From: Lysobacter enzymogenes
Lineage (GTDB): Bacteria > Pseudomonadota > Gammaproteobacteria > Xanthomonadales > Xanthomonadaceae
DNA length: 64,000 nucleotides
Reading direction: 5' to 3'
NCBI RefSeq assembly: GCF_023617245.1
Contig: NZ_CP067396.1
Span: 1 to 64,000 of the forward strand
This document shows positions 8,453 through 16,980 of the stretch, one piece after another. Below the pieces are notes generated by a model, which did no database searches, was not told the origin of the DNA, and worked only from the letters and a program-made list of their open reading frames with translations. Each line of letters begins with the position of its first letter. Position 1 is the stretch's first letter. The translations under genes and the position numbers were made by a program.

Positions 8453-9467
8453 GCCCGGGCCGGACGCCCCGAGCGACGGTCCGGCTGCCGCCGCCGTCGC
8501 CGCGGGCGAGCCGCCCGAGGAGCCCGATTCCGCCGGCGCGGGCCTGCCCGCGTCCGGTCTGACTGCCACCGCGGACTCCGACGCCGTGGCGTCGGGTTCC
8601 CTGCAGGCCGGCTCGAGGCTGGCCCGCTCCAGCGACGTTGCTTCCGCCCACGCCGATCCCGCGCCCGGTTCCCCTGGACCGACGCCGGCCATCGCCGCAC
8701 CGCCGCTCGCCAACGCCGCATTCGCGCATCGCGCCGCCCCGCTGGCGCCGTTGCTCGGCGCCTTCGCCATCGACCTGCTGCTGGCACTGGCCCTGCTCGC
8801 CGGGCTGAGCGTGCTCGGCACCCTCGGCTGGGGATTCGCGCAGGGCCTGCGTGGCCTCGATGGCGCGCAGGCCGCGCCCGGGCTGACCGCGACGATGCTG
8901 ATCGCGCTCTCGGCGACGGCGATTTCGGCCCTGGCGGTCTACTACTTTCGTCGAAATGCGAACGCGGTCGAGCGGGCCGCCTCGTGGCGGGCGCTGTGGC
9001 GGCCATCGAGCTGGGGTTGGATCGCAATAGCGCCGATCGTGCTCGTAACGTGCTCGACGTTGATCGTTGCGGCAGCGCAGGCGCAGGGCCTGGACGTAAC
9101 CCCGACCAACCAGATCCTGGGCCCGGCCATCCGCGCCCAGCCGGCGTTGTGGCTGACCTTCGCCGTGCTGATCGCTCCGGCCTACGAGGAACTGCTGTTC
9201 CGGCGGGTGCTGTTCGGACGGCTGTGGGCGGCGGGACGGCCCTGGCTCGGCCTGGTCCTGAGCTCGGTCGCCTTCGCCCTGGTCCACGAACCGCCCGGCC
9301 TGGGCGCCGGCCGTGGCGCCGGGGTGCTGGTGTTGTGGACGGTATACACCCTGATGGGCGCGGTTTTTGCCTGGATCTACCGCCGCAGCGGCAGCCTGTG
9401 GGTGCCCTATCTGGCCCACGCCGGCAACAACCTGCTGGCCACCTTGCCCCTGCTCGCGGCCGGCTGA
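8445..9467 (+). CDS. CPBP-family intramembrane metalloprotease
   Basis: A 340-residue membrane protein. Residues 1-95 are a low-complexity Ala/Pro/Gly/Ser-rich tail. About six hydrophobic segments follow. The CPBP (Abi/CAAX protease) signature EELLFRR lies near residue 247. A second motif with His, SSVAFALVHEP, is near 277, and the later SLWVPYLAHAGNN near 320 supplies another His/Asn. Family members cleave within membranes or act in peptide maturation. The substrate here is unknown. The start overlaps the gyrB stop, and the next gene is also a protease, suggesting a small envelope-proteolysis group behind gyrB. Confidence 0.85.
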   Translation: MSEPGPDAPSDGPAAAAVAAGEPPEEPDSAGAGLPASGLTATADSDAVASGSLQAGSRLARSSDVASAHADPAPGSPGPTPAIAAPPLANAAFAHRAAPLAPLLGAFAIDLLLALALLAGLSVLGTLGWGFAQGLRGLDGAQAAPGLTATMLIALSATAISALAVYYFRRNANAVERAASWRALWRPSSWGWIAIAPIVLVTCSTLIVAAAQAQGLDVTPTNQILGPAIRAQPALWLTFAVLIAPAYEELLFRRVLFGRLWAAGRPWLGLVLSSVAFALVHEPPGLGAGRGAGVLVLWTVYTLMGAVFAWIYRRSGSLWVPYLAHAGNNLLATLPLLAAG

Positions 9468-9555
9468 CCGCGGCCGGCCCGCCGCCGTCGCGGCCATTGA
9501 CGGGCCGTTAATCCGCGCGGGGCTACAAACGGCCATCGCTTCGGGGAAAACCGGT

Positions 9556-10359
9556 ATGAAACGCATCCTGCTCGGGCTGACGATCGCCGCTGCGGTCGCC
9601 GCCTGCGCCACCACTACCTCGCCGACCGGCCGCACCCAGCGGGTCGGCGCGGTCTCGCAGGCGCAGCTCGACCAGATGGGCGAACAGGCCTTCGCCGAGA
9701 CCAAGAAGAAAGAGCGCATCAGCACCGACGCGCGCCAGAACGCCTACGTGCGCTGCGTGGTGAGCTCGATCACCCGCGAACTGCCGGCGGGTTGGCAGGC
9801 CAATTGGGAAGTGGCCGTGTTCGTGGATAGTTCCCCCAACGCCTTTGCCCTTCCTGGCGGAAAGGTTGGCGTAAACACGGGAATTTTCACCGTCGCCAAG
9901 AACCAGGACCAGCTCGCGGCGGTGATCTCGCACGAGATCGGCCACGTGGTCTCGCGCCACCACGACGAACGCATCACCCGCCAGATGGGCAGCCAGACCG
10001 CGCTCAACATCCTCGGCAGCCTGCTCGGCGCGCGTTACGGCGAAGGCGCCGCCAGCGCCACCAGCCAGCTCGGTGGCGCGGCCCTGCAGACCGCGTTCCT
10101 GCTGCCCGGCTCGCGCACCCAGGAGAGCGAGGCGGACGTGGTGGGTCAACGACTTATGGCACAGGCGGGCTACGACCCGCGGCAGGCGGTGAATCTATGG
10201 GAAAACATGATCTCGGCCAGCAGCTCGCGGCCGCCGCAGTGGCTGTCGACCCACCCCGACCCGCAGGCCCGCATCCACGAACTCAACGCCCGCGCCGGCG
10301 CCCTGATCCCGGTCTACGAACAGGCGCGCGCGGCCGGCCGTACGCCCAGGTGTGGATGA
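9556..10359 (+). CDS. M48-family metalloprotease, lipoprotein
   Basis: A 267-residue protein. The start at ATG 9556 gives a lipoprotein signal MKRILLGLTIAAAVAAC with the lipidation Cys at 17. The zinc motif HEIGH is near residue 125 and the third ligand lies in ESEADVVG near 189. This is the LoiP/YcaL/BepA-like layout of periplasmic membrane-anchored proteases that clear misfolded outer-membrane proteins. An upstream extension of the frame to 9367 was not used because it overlaps the preceding gene and hides the signal peptide. Specific substrates cannot be read from sequence. Confidence 0.88.
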   Translation: MKRILLGLTIAAAVAACATTTSPTGRTQRVGAVSQAQLDQMGEQAFAETKKKERISTDARQNAYVRCVVSSITRELPAGWQANWEVAVFVDSSPNAFALPGGKVGVNTGIFTVAKNQDQLAAVISHEIGHVVSRHHDERITRQMGSQTALNILGSLLGARYGEGAASATSQLGGAALQTAFLLPGSRTQESEADVVGQRLMAQAGYDPRQAVNLWENMISASSSRPPQWLSTHPDPQARIHELNARAGALIPVYEQARAAGRTPRCG

Positions 10360-10492
10360 TGACGGGGTGAAAAAGGCGGGCCGAACCCGTATCGCGCAGC
10401 CCCGAATTTCTGTTAGGTTGGCGGCCCCTTGGCCTTGCGCCGGTCCGCCGCGAGGCCCCGTCTGCGGCCGCTGAACCCTTCAAGGTGAGTCC

Positions 10493-11710
10493 ATGAGCAA
10501 GCAACCCACCCGACGCAGCACCACCCTGCTCGCCGCCGCCATCGGTGCGGTGCTGGCGTTCGGTGCCGTCACCCAGGTCAATGCCCAGAGCGCCTCCGAG
10601 CGCAGCGCCCAGCGCCGCGCGGCCAAGGAAAGCGGCGGCAAGGCCAAGCCGGCCGAGAACCAGTACCCGAACGCGACCCGCACCTCGCCGGAAGCCAAGG
10701 CCTCGTCCAAGGGCGGCGCCAAGCTGCAGAAGATGATGGACGCGTACGACAAGGAGAAGTTCCCGGAGGCCCGCGCCCAGGCCGACGCGATCATCGCCGA
10801 CACCGGTCTCAACGCCTACGAACGCTCCTTCGCCGCGCAGATCGGCTTCCAGGTGGCCTACGACGCCGACGACAACAAGGCGGCGATGGACTACCTGAAG
10901 AAGGCCATCGAGACCAACGGCCTCGACAACAACAGCCACTTCGACCGCATGTTCGTGCTGGCCCAGCTGCAGCTGCAGGAAGACCAGTACGCCGAGTCGC
11001 TGGCGACCATGGACCGTTTCCTCAACGAGTCCAAGAGCACCAAGCCCGAGCACCTGATCGTCAAGGGCAACGCGCTGTACCGCCTGGAGCGCTACGCCGA
11101 CGCGTCCAAGGTCATCAAGCAGGCCGTCGACGGCAGCCCGGAAGCGAAGCCGGAATGGCTGCAGCTGCTGATGGCGACCTACGTCGAGAACAACCAGGGC
11201 GCCGAAGCGGCCAAGATCGCCGAGCAGATCGCCGCCAAGAACCCGAACGACAAGCGCGCGCAGATGAACGTCGCCGCGGTCTATTCGCAGTCGGACATGC
11301 TCGACAAGGCCGCGACCGTGCTCGAGAAGATGCGCGCCGCCGGGCAGTTCACCGAAGACAAGGACTACCGCCAGCTCTACTCCACCTACCTGAATCTCGA
11401 CGGTAAGGAGAAGGAAGCGGCGAACGTCATCAACGAGGGCCTGGAGAAGGGCGTCCTCAAGCCGGATTACCAGGCCTACGTGGCCCTGGCCCAGTCCTAT
11501 TACTTCTCCGAGCAAGCCAATAAGTCGATCGACGCATACAAGAAAGCGGCTCCGCTCGCGCCCGACGGTGAGACGTACCTGAATCTCGCCCGCGTGCTGT
11601 GGCAGGAAGACCGCATTCCCGAGGCAAAGGAAGCCGCCAAGCAGGCGATCGCGAAGGGCGTGAAAAAGCCCGACGACGCCAAAAAGATTCTCGCGCTGAA
11701 AGGCAAGTAA
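10493..11710 (+). CDS. Periplasmic TPR-repeat protein
   Basis: A 405-residue protein with a signal peptide (cleavage likely after VNAQ near 32). A charged Lys/Ala/Gly-rich linker follows. The rest is helical, with tetratricopeptide-like units such as ALYRLERYADASKVIKQAV and AYVALAQSYYFSEQANKSI. TPR proteins are scaffolds. It lies immediately upstream of tonB in the same direction with about 100 bases between, so it may assist the TonB complex or TonB-dependent receptors. That role is inferred from position. A ribosome site AAGGTGAG precedes the ATG. Confidence 0.85.
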   Translation: MSKQPTRRSTTLLAAAIGAVLAFGAVTQVNAQSASERSAQRRAAKESGGKAKPAENQYPNATRTSPEAKASSKGGAKLQKMMDAYDKEKFPEARAQADAIIADTGLNAYERSFAAQIGFQVAYDADDNKAAMDYLKKAIETNGLDNNSHFDRMFVLAQLQLQEDQYAESLATMDRFLNESKSTKPEHLIVKGNALYRLERYADASKVIKQAVDGSPEAKPEWLQLLMATYVENNQGAEAAKIAEQIAAKNPNDKRAQMNVAAVYSQSDMLDKAATVLEKMRAAGQFTEDKDYRQLYSTYLNLDGKEKEAANVINEGLEKGVLKPDYQAYVALAQSYYFSEQANKSIDAYKKAAPLAPDGETYLNLARVLWQEDRIPEAKEAAKQAIAKGVKKPDDAKKILALKGK

Positions 11711-11735
11711 TTTCAGCGTGCAGGCCCATCCGCGC

Positions 11736-11765
11736 TTGTAAACCTGTGACGCGGTTTGGTATATG
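11736..11765 (+). promoter_or_regulatory. Possible tonB promoter
   Basis: TTGTAA (11736-11741) and TATATG (11760-11765) are separated by 18 bases, about 45 bases before the tonB start. Both hexamers match the sigma-70 consensus at four of six positions. Weak evidence. Confidence 0.35.
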
Positions 11766-11808
11766 CTAGGAGGTTCCCGCGACTGGAAACGGTTGCAGGA
11801 ACCGAACG

Positions 11809-12534
11809 ATGGCCCGAGGCGCCCAGGCGTCCGGTAACACCTCCCGAGCTGACGGCATGACGCAAGACCTCGAACTCCAAGTTAGGAAAGATGACGACCG
11901 CGAAGGTTTGAACTGGGCACGTATTGCCGGTATCACCTGCGCGATCGCCGTGCATGCTGCGGCGTTGCTGTTGTTGCTGGCCCCGATGACTCCGCCTGCC
12001 CAGCAGCAGGACAAGGAGGAGGTGACGATGGTGAACATCATCAAGCCGCCGCCGCCGCCGCCCCCGCCGCCGCCCCCGCCGCCGGAGCCGCCGAAGGAGA
12101 TCAAGCAGCCTCCGAAGGAACTGTCGCCGCCGCGTCCGACCCCGACGCCGCCGCCGCCGGAACAGCCGCCGATCGAGAACCTCGATCCGAGCCCGGTCGA
12201 TCCGCCGGCTCCGCCGCCGGCGCCGCCCGCGCCGCCGACGGCCGCCAGCGACATCGGTTCCAGCGTGGACCCGTCCTCGCGCCGCCTGAACCCGCCGAAG
12301 TATCCGCCGACCGAAGCCCGCCAGGGCGTGGGCGGTACCGTAGTCCTCGTGATCAGCATCGACGGCCAGGGCAACGTGCTGGACGTGCAGGTCGAAAAGT
12401 CCAGCCGTAACCGCAATCTGGACCGCGCGGCCATGGATGCCGCACGCAAGTGGCGCTTCAACCCCGAGATGAAAAACGGTCAGCCGGTCGCCAGCCGCGT
12501 CCGCGTCCCCGTCGATTTCGTCCCGCCGAACTGA
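11809..12534 (+). CDS. tonB: Energy transducer TonB
   Basis: TonB couples the proton-motive force harvested by ExbB-ExbD to outer-membrane receptors. The 241-residue protein has a single N-terminal membrane anchor at about 35-60 (RIAGITCAIAVHAAALLLLL). A periplasm-spanning Pro-rich arm with an uninterrupted proline run lies at about 80-150. The C-terminal TonB box-binding domain follows at about 163-241 (KYPPTEARQGVGGTVVLVIS). The ATG at 11809 has AGGAA upstream. An internal ATG at 11857 would remove 16 residues and is a plausible alternative. It heads a tonB-exbB-exbD-exbD cluster as in Xanthomonas. Confidence 0.95.
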   Translation: MARGAQASGNTSRADGMTQDLELQVRKDDDREGLNWARIAGITCAIAVHAAALLLLLAPMTPPAQQQDKEEVTMVNIIKPPPPPPPPPPPPPEPPKEIKQPPKELSPPRPTPTPPPPEQPPIENLDPSPVDPPAPPPAPPAPPTAASDIGSSVDPSSRRLNPPKYPPTEARQGVGGTVVLVISIDGQGNVLDVQVEKSSRNRNLDRAAMDAARKWRFNPEMKNGQPVASRVRVPVDFVPPN

Positions 12535-12624
12535 TCGGGTTCGGCTGGATCGCTAGTTGCTAGTTGTGCCGTTCGTTCCGCGTAAAACCTTTCTTCCTTT
12601 CCACGACATTCAAAGGTAAGCGTC

Positions 12625-13374
12625 ATGCTGCAGCAAACCACCACCGCCGCCGCCGGAGGCTCCAACGCTGAAGCGCTCCAGCAGATGAGCTTCTCGCATC
12701 TGTTGCAGAACTTCGACCTCGTCGGCTGGATCGTGTTCATCACGCTCACGCTGATGTCGGTTCTGTCGGTCTATTGGATCGTCATCAACTTCGTCAAGAA
12801 CCTGCGCCTGCGCGGTTCCTCCGACCGCGTCGTCAGCACCTTCTGGGAAACCCCGAACGCGCAGGACGCGATCCGCTACATGGAAGAGCAGCCGCGCAGC
12901 GAGCCGTTCTCCAAGATCGCCCTGGACGCCGCCCAGGCCGCCGCTCACCACCAGCGCCACGAAGGTTCGCGCCTGGTCGAGTCGCTGAACCGTTCCGAGT
13001 TCGTCGATCGCGCCCTGCGTCAGGCCGTGACCCGCGAAAGCTCGCGTCTGGAAGCCGGCCTGACCGTGCTCGCCACCGTCGGTTCGACCGCTCCGTTCGT
13101 CGGTCTGCTCGGCACCGTGTGGGGCATCTACCACGCCCTGCTGCGCTTGGGCGCCTCGGGCGAATCGTCGATCCAGGCCGTCGCCGGCCCGGTGGGCGAG
13201 GCGCTGATCATGACCGCGATCGGTCTGTTCGTCGCGATCCCGGCCGTGCTCGCGTACAACTTCTTCGTGCGTCTGAACCGCGTGACGAACAACAAGTTCG
13301 ACACCTTCGCGCACGATCTGCACGACTTCTTCGCCACCGGCTCGCGCGTCGGCGAAGTGTCGAACAAGCGCTAA
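12625..13374 (+). CDS. exbB: TonB-system proton channel protein ExbB
   Basis: ExbB belongs to the MotA/TolQ/ExbB proton-channel family and forms the pentamer that houses ExbD. The 249-residue protein has one membrane segment near 32-52 (VGWIVFITLTLMSVLSVYWI) and two near the end. They include the conserved APFVGLLGTVWGIYHAL near 156 and ALIMTAIGLFVAIPAVLAYN near 193. The cytoplasmic loop lies between. It is followed after 44 bases by the first exbD, and AAAGGTAAG precedes the ATG. Confidence 0.95.
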   Translation: MLQQTTTAAAGGSNAEALQQMSFSHLLQNFDLVGWIVFITLTLMSVLSVYWIVINFVKNLRLRGSSDRVVSTFWETPNAQDAIRYMEEQPRSEPFSKIALDAAQAAAHHQRHEGSRLVESLNRSEFVDRALRQAVTRESSRLEAGLTVLATVGSTAPFVGLLGTVWGIYHALLRLGASGESSIQAVAGPVGEALIMTAIGLFVAIPAVLAYNFFVRLNRVTNNKFDTFAHDLHDFFATGSRVGEVSNKR

Positions 13375-13418
13375 TCCGCAACACGTCTCCCCTTTAGCGT
13401 AGCTCCTGGAGTTCGGAC

Positions 13419-13832
13419 ATGGCCTTTAGTTCAGGCGACACCGGCGGCCCGATGGCCACAATCAATGTCACGCCCCTCGTGGACGTGATGCTGGTGCTGC
13501 TGATCATCTTCATGATCACGGCGCCGTTGATGACGCATAAGGTCGAAATCAAGCTGCCCGAGGCCACGCTGAAGAAGGTCGAGGAAGCGCCGAAGACGCC
13601 GCCGATCACGCTGTCGATTCAAGAAGACGGACACATCTACTGGAACGACGAGCCGATCACCGCCGACCAGCTTGAGAGCCGTCTTTCGGTCGAAGCGCAG
13701 AAAACCCCGCAGCCGTCGATCAACGTCCGCGGGGACCGCACCACCAAGTACCGCACGATCAACAACGTGGTGACCATCGCGCAGAAGCAAGGCATGCGTA
13801 AGGTCGGCTTCGTCGCGATCAAAGAACGCTAA
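13419..13832 (+). CDS. exbD: Biopolymer transporter ExbD (first copy)
   Basis: A 137-residue ExbD with one membrane segment carrying the proton-relay Asp in INVTPLVDVMLVLLIIFMIT (about 19-38) and a periplasmic domain. It pairs with ExbB to energise TonB. Sixteen bases separate it from a second exbD, and the segment NVTPLVDV is identical in both. Confidence 0.95.
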   Translation: MAFSSGDTGGPMATINVTPLVDVMLVLLIIFMITAPLMTHKVEIKLPEATLKKVEEAPKTPPITLSIQEDGHIYWNDEPITADQLESRLSVEAQKTPQPSINVRGDRTTKYRTINNVVTIAQKQGMRKVGFVAIKER

Positions 13833-13847
13833 TCGGAGACTGGAAAC

Positions 13848-14264
<417 letters not shown>

Positions 14265-14670
14265 TCCGTTCGGAACCGACGCTTACCGTCGTGAAACGCC
14301 GCCCGTCTGGGCGGCGTTTTTTTTCTGCATCGGCCGGCGGAAAGTCGCGGCAGGTTTGTGGATAAGCCGGGTCCGGGAGCGGGCGCGGATAAACGTGAAA
14401 CCTATTGCCGAGAAGGCTGAGCCGGCCTGGCTGGGGATAAGCCGCGACATGTGGATAAGTCGGAAGCGGAAGGATGGCCGGCGGCCTTGAGGCGACCTCG
14501 TTCGCGCTGACGGTCAACTAACGCGGCCCGGGCTGGGGATAACTCCGCCGTCTGTGGATAAACCTCGTCGGCGCGGTTCTGCCTCCCCGCCCTCGCCTCG
14601 TGCTTGCGCGCCGCCCGGCGCCGGGCCTAACGTGGAGCCGGGTATCCCGCCCCAAGGATGGAGGTAGCTC
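14265..14670. other. Minus-strand DnaA-box group before the third exbD
   Basis: After the terminator this spacer holds three perfect TGTGGATAA boxes (14357-14365, 14450-14458, 14553-14561), all reading TTATCCACA on the minus strand. Two TGGGGATAA near-matches (14432-14440, 14534-14542) point the same way. No gene is seen. On the far side of the next gene all perfect boxes face the other way, so this is the left arm of the origin-like array. Confidence 0.75.
14295..14325 (+). terminator. Rho-independent terminator of the tonB-exb operon
   Basis: A 10-bp perfect stem (AACGCCGCCC with GGGCGGCGTT), GTCT loop, and a run of eight T. Very strong. Confidence 0.92.
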
Positions 14671-15075
14671 ATGGCCGTTACCGCGTATTCCCCCGCTGGT
14701 CGCTTCGGCAGCGACACCGTGGCCGAAATCAACGTGACCCCGCTCGTCGACGTTATGCTGGTGTTGCTGATCATCTTCATGGTGACCGCGCCGGCGGTGA
14801 CCGGGCAGCTCAAGCTCAGCCTGCCGGTGCCCACCCCGGCTCCCGAACGGACGTCGCCGAAAGCCGAGTTGAACGTGCAGCAGGACGGCAGCTTCGTCCT
14901 GGACGGACGCGCGCTGACCCGGGCGCAGTTGTCCACAGCGCTGACCGCCCTCGCCGCGGAGAACCCCGAAACCGTGCTGACCGTGGATGCCAACGCCGAT
15001 GCCGACTACCAGGCCTTTGCCCAGGCGCTGGCGGCGGCCGACGAGGCCGGGATCCGTAATCTTTCGACCAAGTAG
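14671..15075 (+). CDS. Third ExbD/TolR-family protein
   Basis: A 134-residue protein with the ExbD signature EINVTPLVDVMLVLLIIFMVT (about 18-38, Asp near 26) and a short periplasmic domain. It is separated from the other two exbD copies by a terminator and a 400-bp box-rich spacer, has its own terminator, and has no adjacent exbB. Its own promoter is therefore expected, and GGAGGTAG precedes the ATG. It carries one perfect DnaA box within the coding sequence (14929-14937). Its partner channel is unknown and could be the upstream ExbB. Confidence 0.88.
   Translation: MAVTAYSPAGRFGSDTVAEINVTPLVDVMLVLLIIFMVTAPAVTGQLKLSLPVPTPAPERTSPKAELNVQQDGSFVLDGRALTRAQLSTALTALAAENPETVLTVDANADADYQAFAQALAAADEAGIRNLSTK
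14929..14937 (+). promoter_or_regulatory. DnaA box inside the third exbD
   Basis: Perfect TTGTCCACA on the plus strand. It is the first box in the plus orientation after the minus-strand group, so the orientation switch lies between 14561 and 14929. Confidence 0.65.
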
Positions 15076-15120
15076 TCGCCCACCTGCGCGGCGCCGAGCG
15101 CGCGCTGCGTCGGCGTTAGG

Positions 15121-15154
15121 GAAAACGGCTGCCGAAAGGCGGCCGTTTTCTTTT
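15121..15154 (+). terminator. Terminator of the third exbD
   Basis: A 13-bp stem (GAAAACGGCTGCC with GGCGGCCGTTTTC, one G-T wobble), GAAA tetraloop, then TTTT. Strong. Confidence 0.88.
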
Positions 15155-15545
15155 GTCGACGTTGCGGTTTATCCACAGCGAAGGAGCGGATGCCGAGCGC
15201 TTGCAGCGGGCATTGGATCGACGCCGCGTCGCTGTAATTGTCCACAGTCGATATCCACAGCCCTCGCGGTGCGGCATCGAGTGTGCGCCTGCGAGATTTA
15301 TGCACAGCGCGAATGCGCCGCACGAACGGGTGCGTCCACCGTCGCGCATGCGATACCGGCGAGCGATGTCCGATCCGCGCGTTCCAGAGATTGCCGAAGA
15401 TTCGCATGCGCTAAGGCGGCTCGCATCGCGAGGCGCTCTTATCCACATGCTTCGCGGCGGCATGGGCGCGGCAGCGACATGCACGAACGCTCCACCACGC
15501 GCTTCCGTTCGCCACTCAAGCCGCAAAGAATCCGCATGGAGTCGT

Positions 15546-15569
15546 TGTAGGAGCGGCGCAAGCCGCGAC
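15546..15569 (+). repeat. Dispersed palindromic repeat, family 1
   Basis: A 24-bp unit beginning TGTAGGAGCGGCGCAAGCC, single copy, lying inside the DnaA-box array. Confidence 0.7.
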
Positions 15570-16090
15570 CACGAACCCCGACCAACGACGCAAGCTCGCA
15601 ATCGCGCGGTCGTGGCACACATGGCGTCTGCAGGGATAACGCGGAGCAACAGCGCTCCTCGCGCGACGCCCGCCGTCGCCGCCACCGCCGCAAACCGGTT
15701 TTCCACAAGCACGATGTGTCGCGCGACACGCTCGCAATGGATTTGTCATGGAGAAAGACCTGCGACCGGGCATGCCAGACGCTCTGAACTGCCACCGACA
15801 GTTGTCCACAGCGCCGACCGAGCATCGCCGTGGAAAACCTCGAATCGGCGACAAGATCGGCATCGTTGAAGATCGGCGCCAACGTCGGGGTTCACGCCCG
15901 ATGTGCGCGGATGGAAACGCGGCGAACGGCGATCCGGGCCAGTGCCGCCGCAGCGACAGAGGCGAGTTGTCCACACATGGACGTATGGCGTCGCGGCTTC
16001 GATCTCATCGATCTGTCGATGGCGCGCATCCCCGCGCGCAACCCACGCAGTTGTCCACATCGATCCAAGCGTACGGATAGGCCAGAGAAA

Positions 16091-16140
16091 TGCCTGGAAT
16101 TAAGCATTTTCATGAACGGCCTGGAAAACTTATGACAAGA
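16091..16140. other. AT-rich patch, possible unwinding element
   Basis: Thirty of 50 bases are A/T, in surroundings that are about two-thirds G/C. A DnaA box abuts it on the right (16142-16150) and another lies 32 bp to the left (16051-16059). This is the expected place for duplex opening if the array is an origin. No tandem 13-mers are visible. Confidence 0.4.
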
Positions 16141-16980
16141 GTTGTCCACAAGACGCCACGAACCCGAACGCCTGTGGACGAAGCGCGCCGGGCTGCGACG
16201 TGAGCGGGGTATCGCAACTCGCAGGCGACACTTGTCCGAATCTGGCGTGACCGCGATGGCCCCGGCTCTCGCTCGAGGGTGTGCGCGATGTCGGGTGCGG
16301 TTGTCCACAGGGCTCTGCACGGTCTGCATCACCGTGTCGCCGACGTGGGCGGCTTCGCTATGCCGCCGCGAGTCGCAGGCGTTCGCGCAGTAGGTGCGGC
16401 AGGCCGATGGCCGCGCGAAACATCGCTGCGGTTGCTCGGTTGGATACGTGCTTGTCCACAGGTCGCTTGACCGGGCTTGCGACGGCGCGCAGACGCGCAA
16501 TCTTCATCGACGCCCGCGACGAGTGCCGGCGCTTATCCACAAGCACCGGACGCCTACCGGCAACATCGCAGCCATCGCGTGCGACGCGCGTGCGCTCCAG
16601 ACTTGTCCACAAGGCGAGATTCGCCGAAGCGATTCGCGTCGCCCGAGCGCGACGGATTCGAACTGGTTCCCGCCGAGAACGGTGGATGAGATTGCGATTT
16701 CCCGAGCGTGTATCGGCCTCGCCGTCCGCGACCGCTGCGCTCTATCGGGCTTGTCCACAGGCCGCGCAAGCGAACGGCCCAGGTTTCTGTCGCGACCTCG
16801 GACCGGATCCGAAGCTATCCACAGACCGCACGTCGCCGATCCGAACCACCGCGGACGCCAACTGCCGCGACGAAAAACAATGTCGCACCGAAGCGCCGCA
16901 CGCTTATCCACACGCGCTCGCGAACGACACAACGAGAAACCGACAGGGCGATCGCCGAACCTGGCCCCGATGCGAATCGC

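Larger units (their letters stand above)
15076..16980. other. Dense one-strand DnaA-box array: oriC or DnaA-titration candidate
   Basis: This 1.9-kb stretch has no credible gene. It holds 13 perfect TTATCCACA or TTGTCCACA boxes, all on the plus strand, starting at 15169, 15238, 15439, 15802, 15967, 16051, 16142, 16301, 16452, 16533, 16603, 16751 and 16904. One-mismatch boxes start at 15251, 15298, 15699, 16173 (minus) and 16815. From 15802 onward the gaps are about 70-91 or 148-165 bp. An AT-richer patch (16091-16140, 30 of 50 bases A/T) lies within. Boxes of this class bind DnaA. The array could be the functional origin or a datA/DARS-like control site. Confidence 0.8.

Noticed and set aside
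5549..8821. A 1090-codon open frame on the minus strand opposite gyrB
   Set aside because: Shadow frame of a GC-rich gene. Composition is unbalanced (Arg/Ala/Gln-rich), and gyrB on the plus strand is unambiguous.
12050..12240. CCG microsatellite
   Set aside because: It encodes the proline arm of TonB, an ordinary feature of the family.
16173..16181. Minus-strand DnaA box in the array (TGTGGACGA)
   Set aside because: Not counted as a perfect box because one base differs and it is the only minus-oriented one in this part. Listed only as a near-match.
15076..16980. CRISPR array or short genes in the box-rich spacer
   Set aside because: The only recurring word is the 9-bp DnaA box. Flanks share no repeat, so it is not CRISPR. 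The open frames are Arg/Ser/His-rich in all phases, with no ribosome sites.
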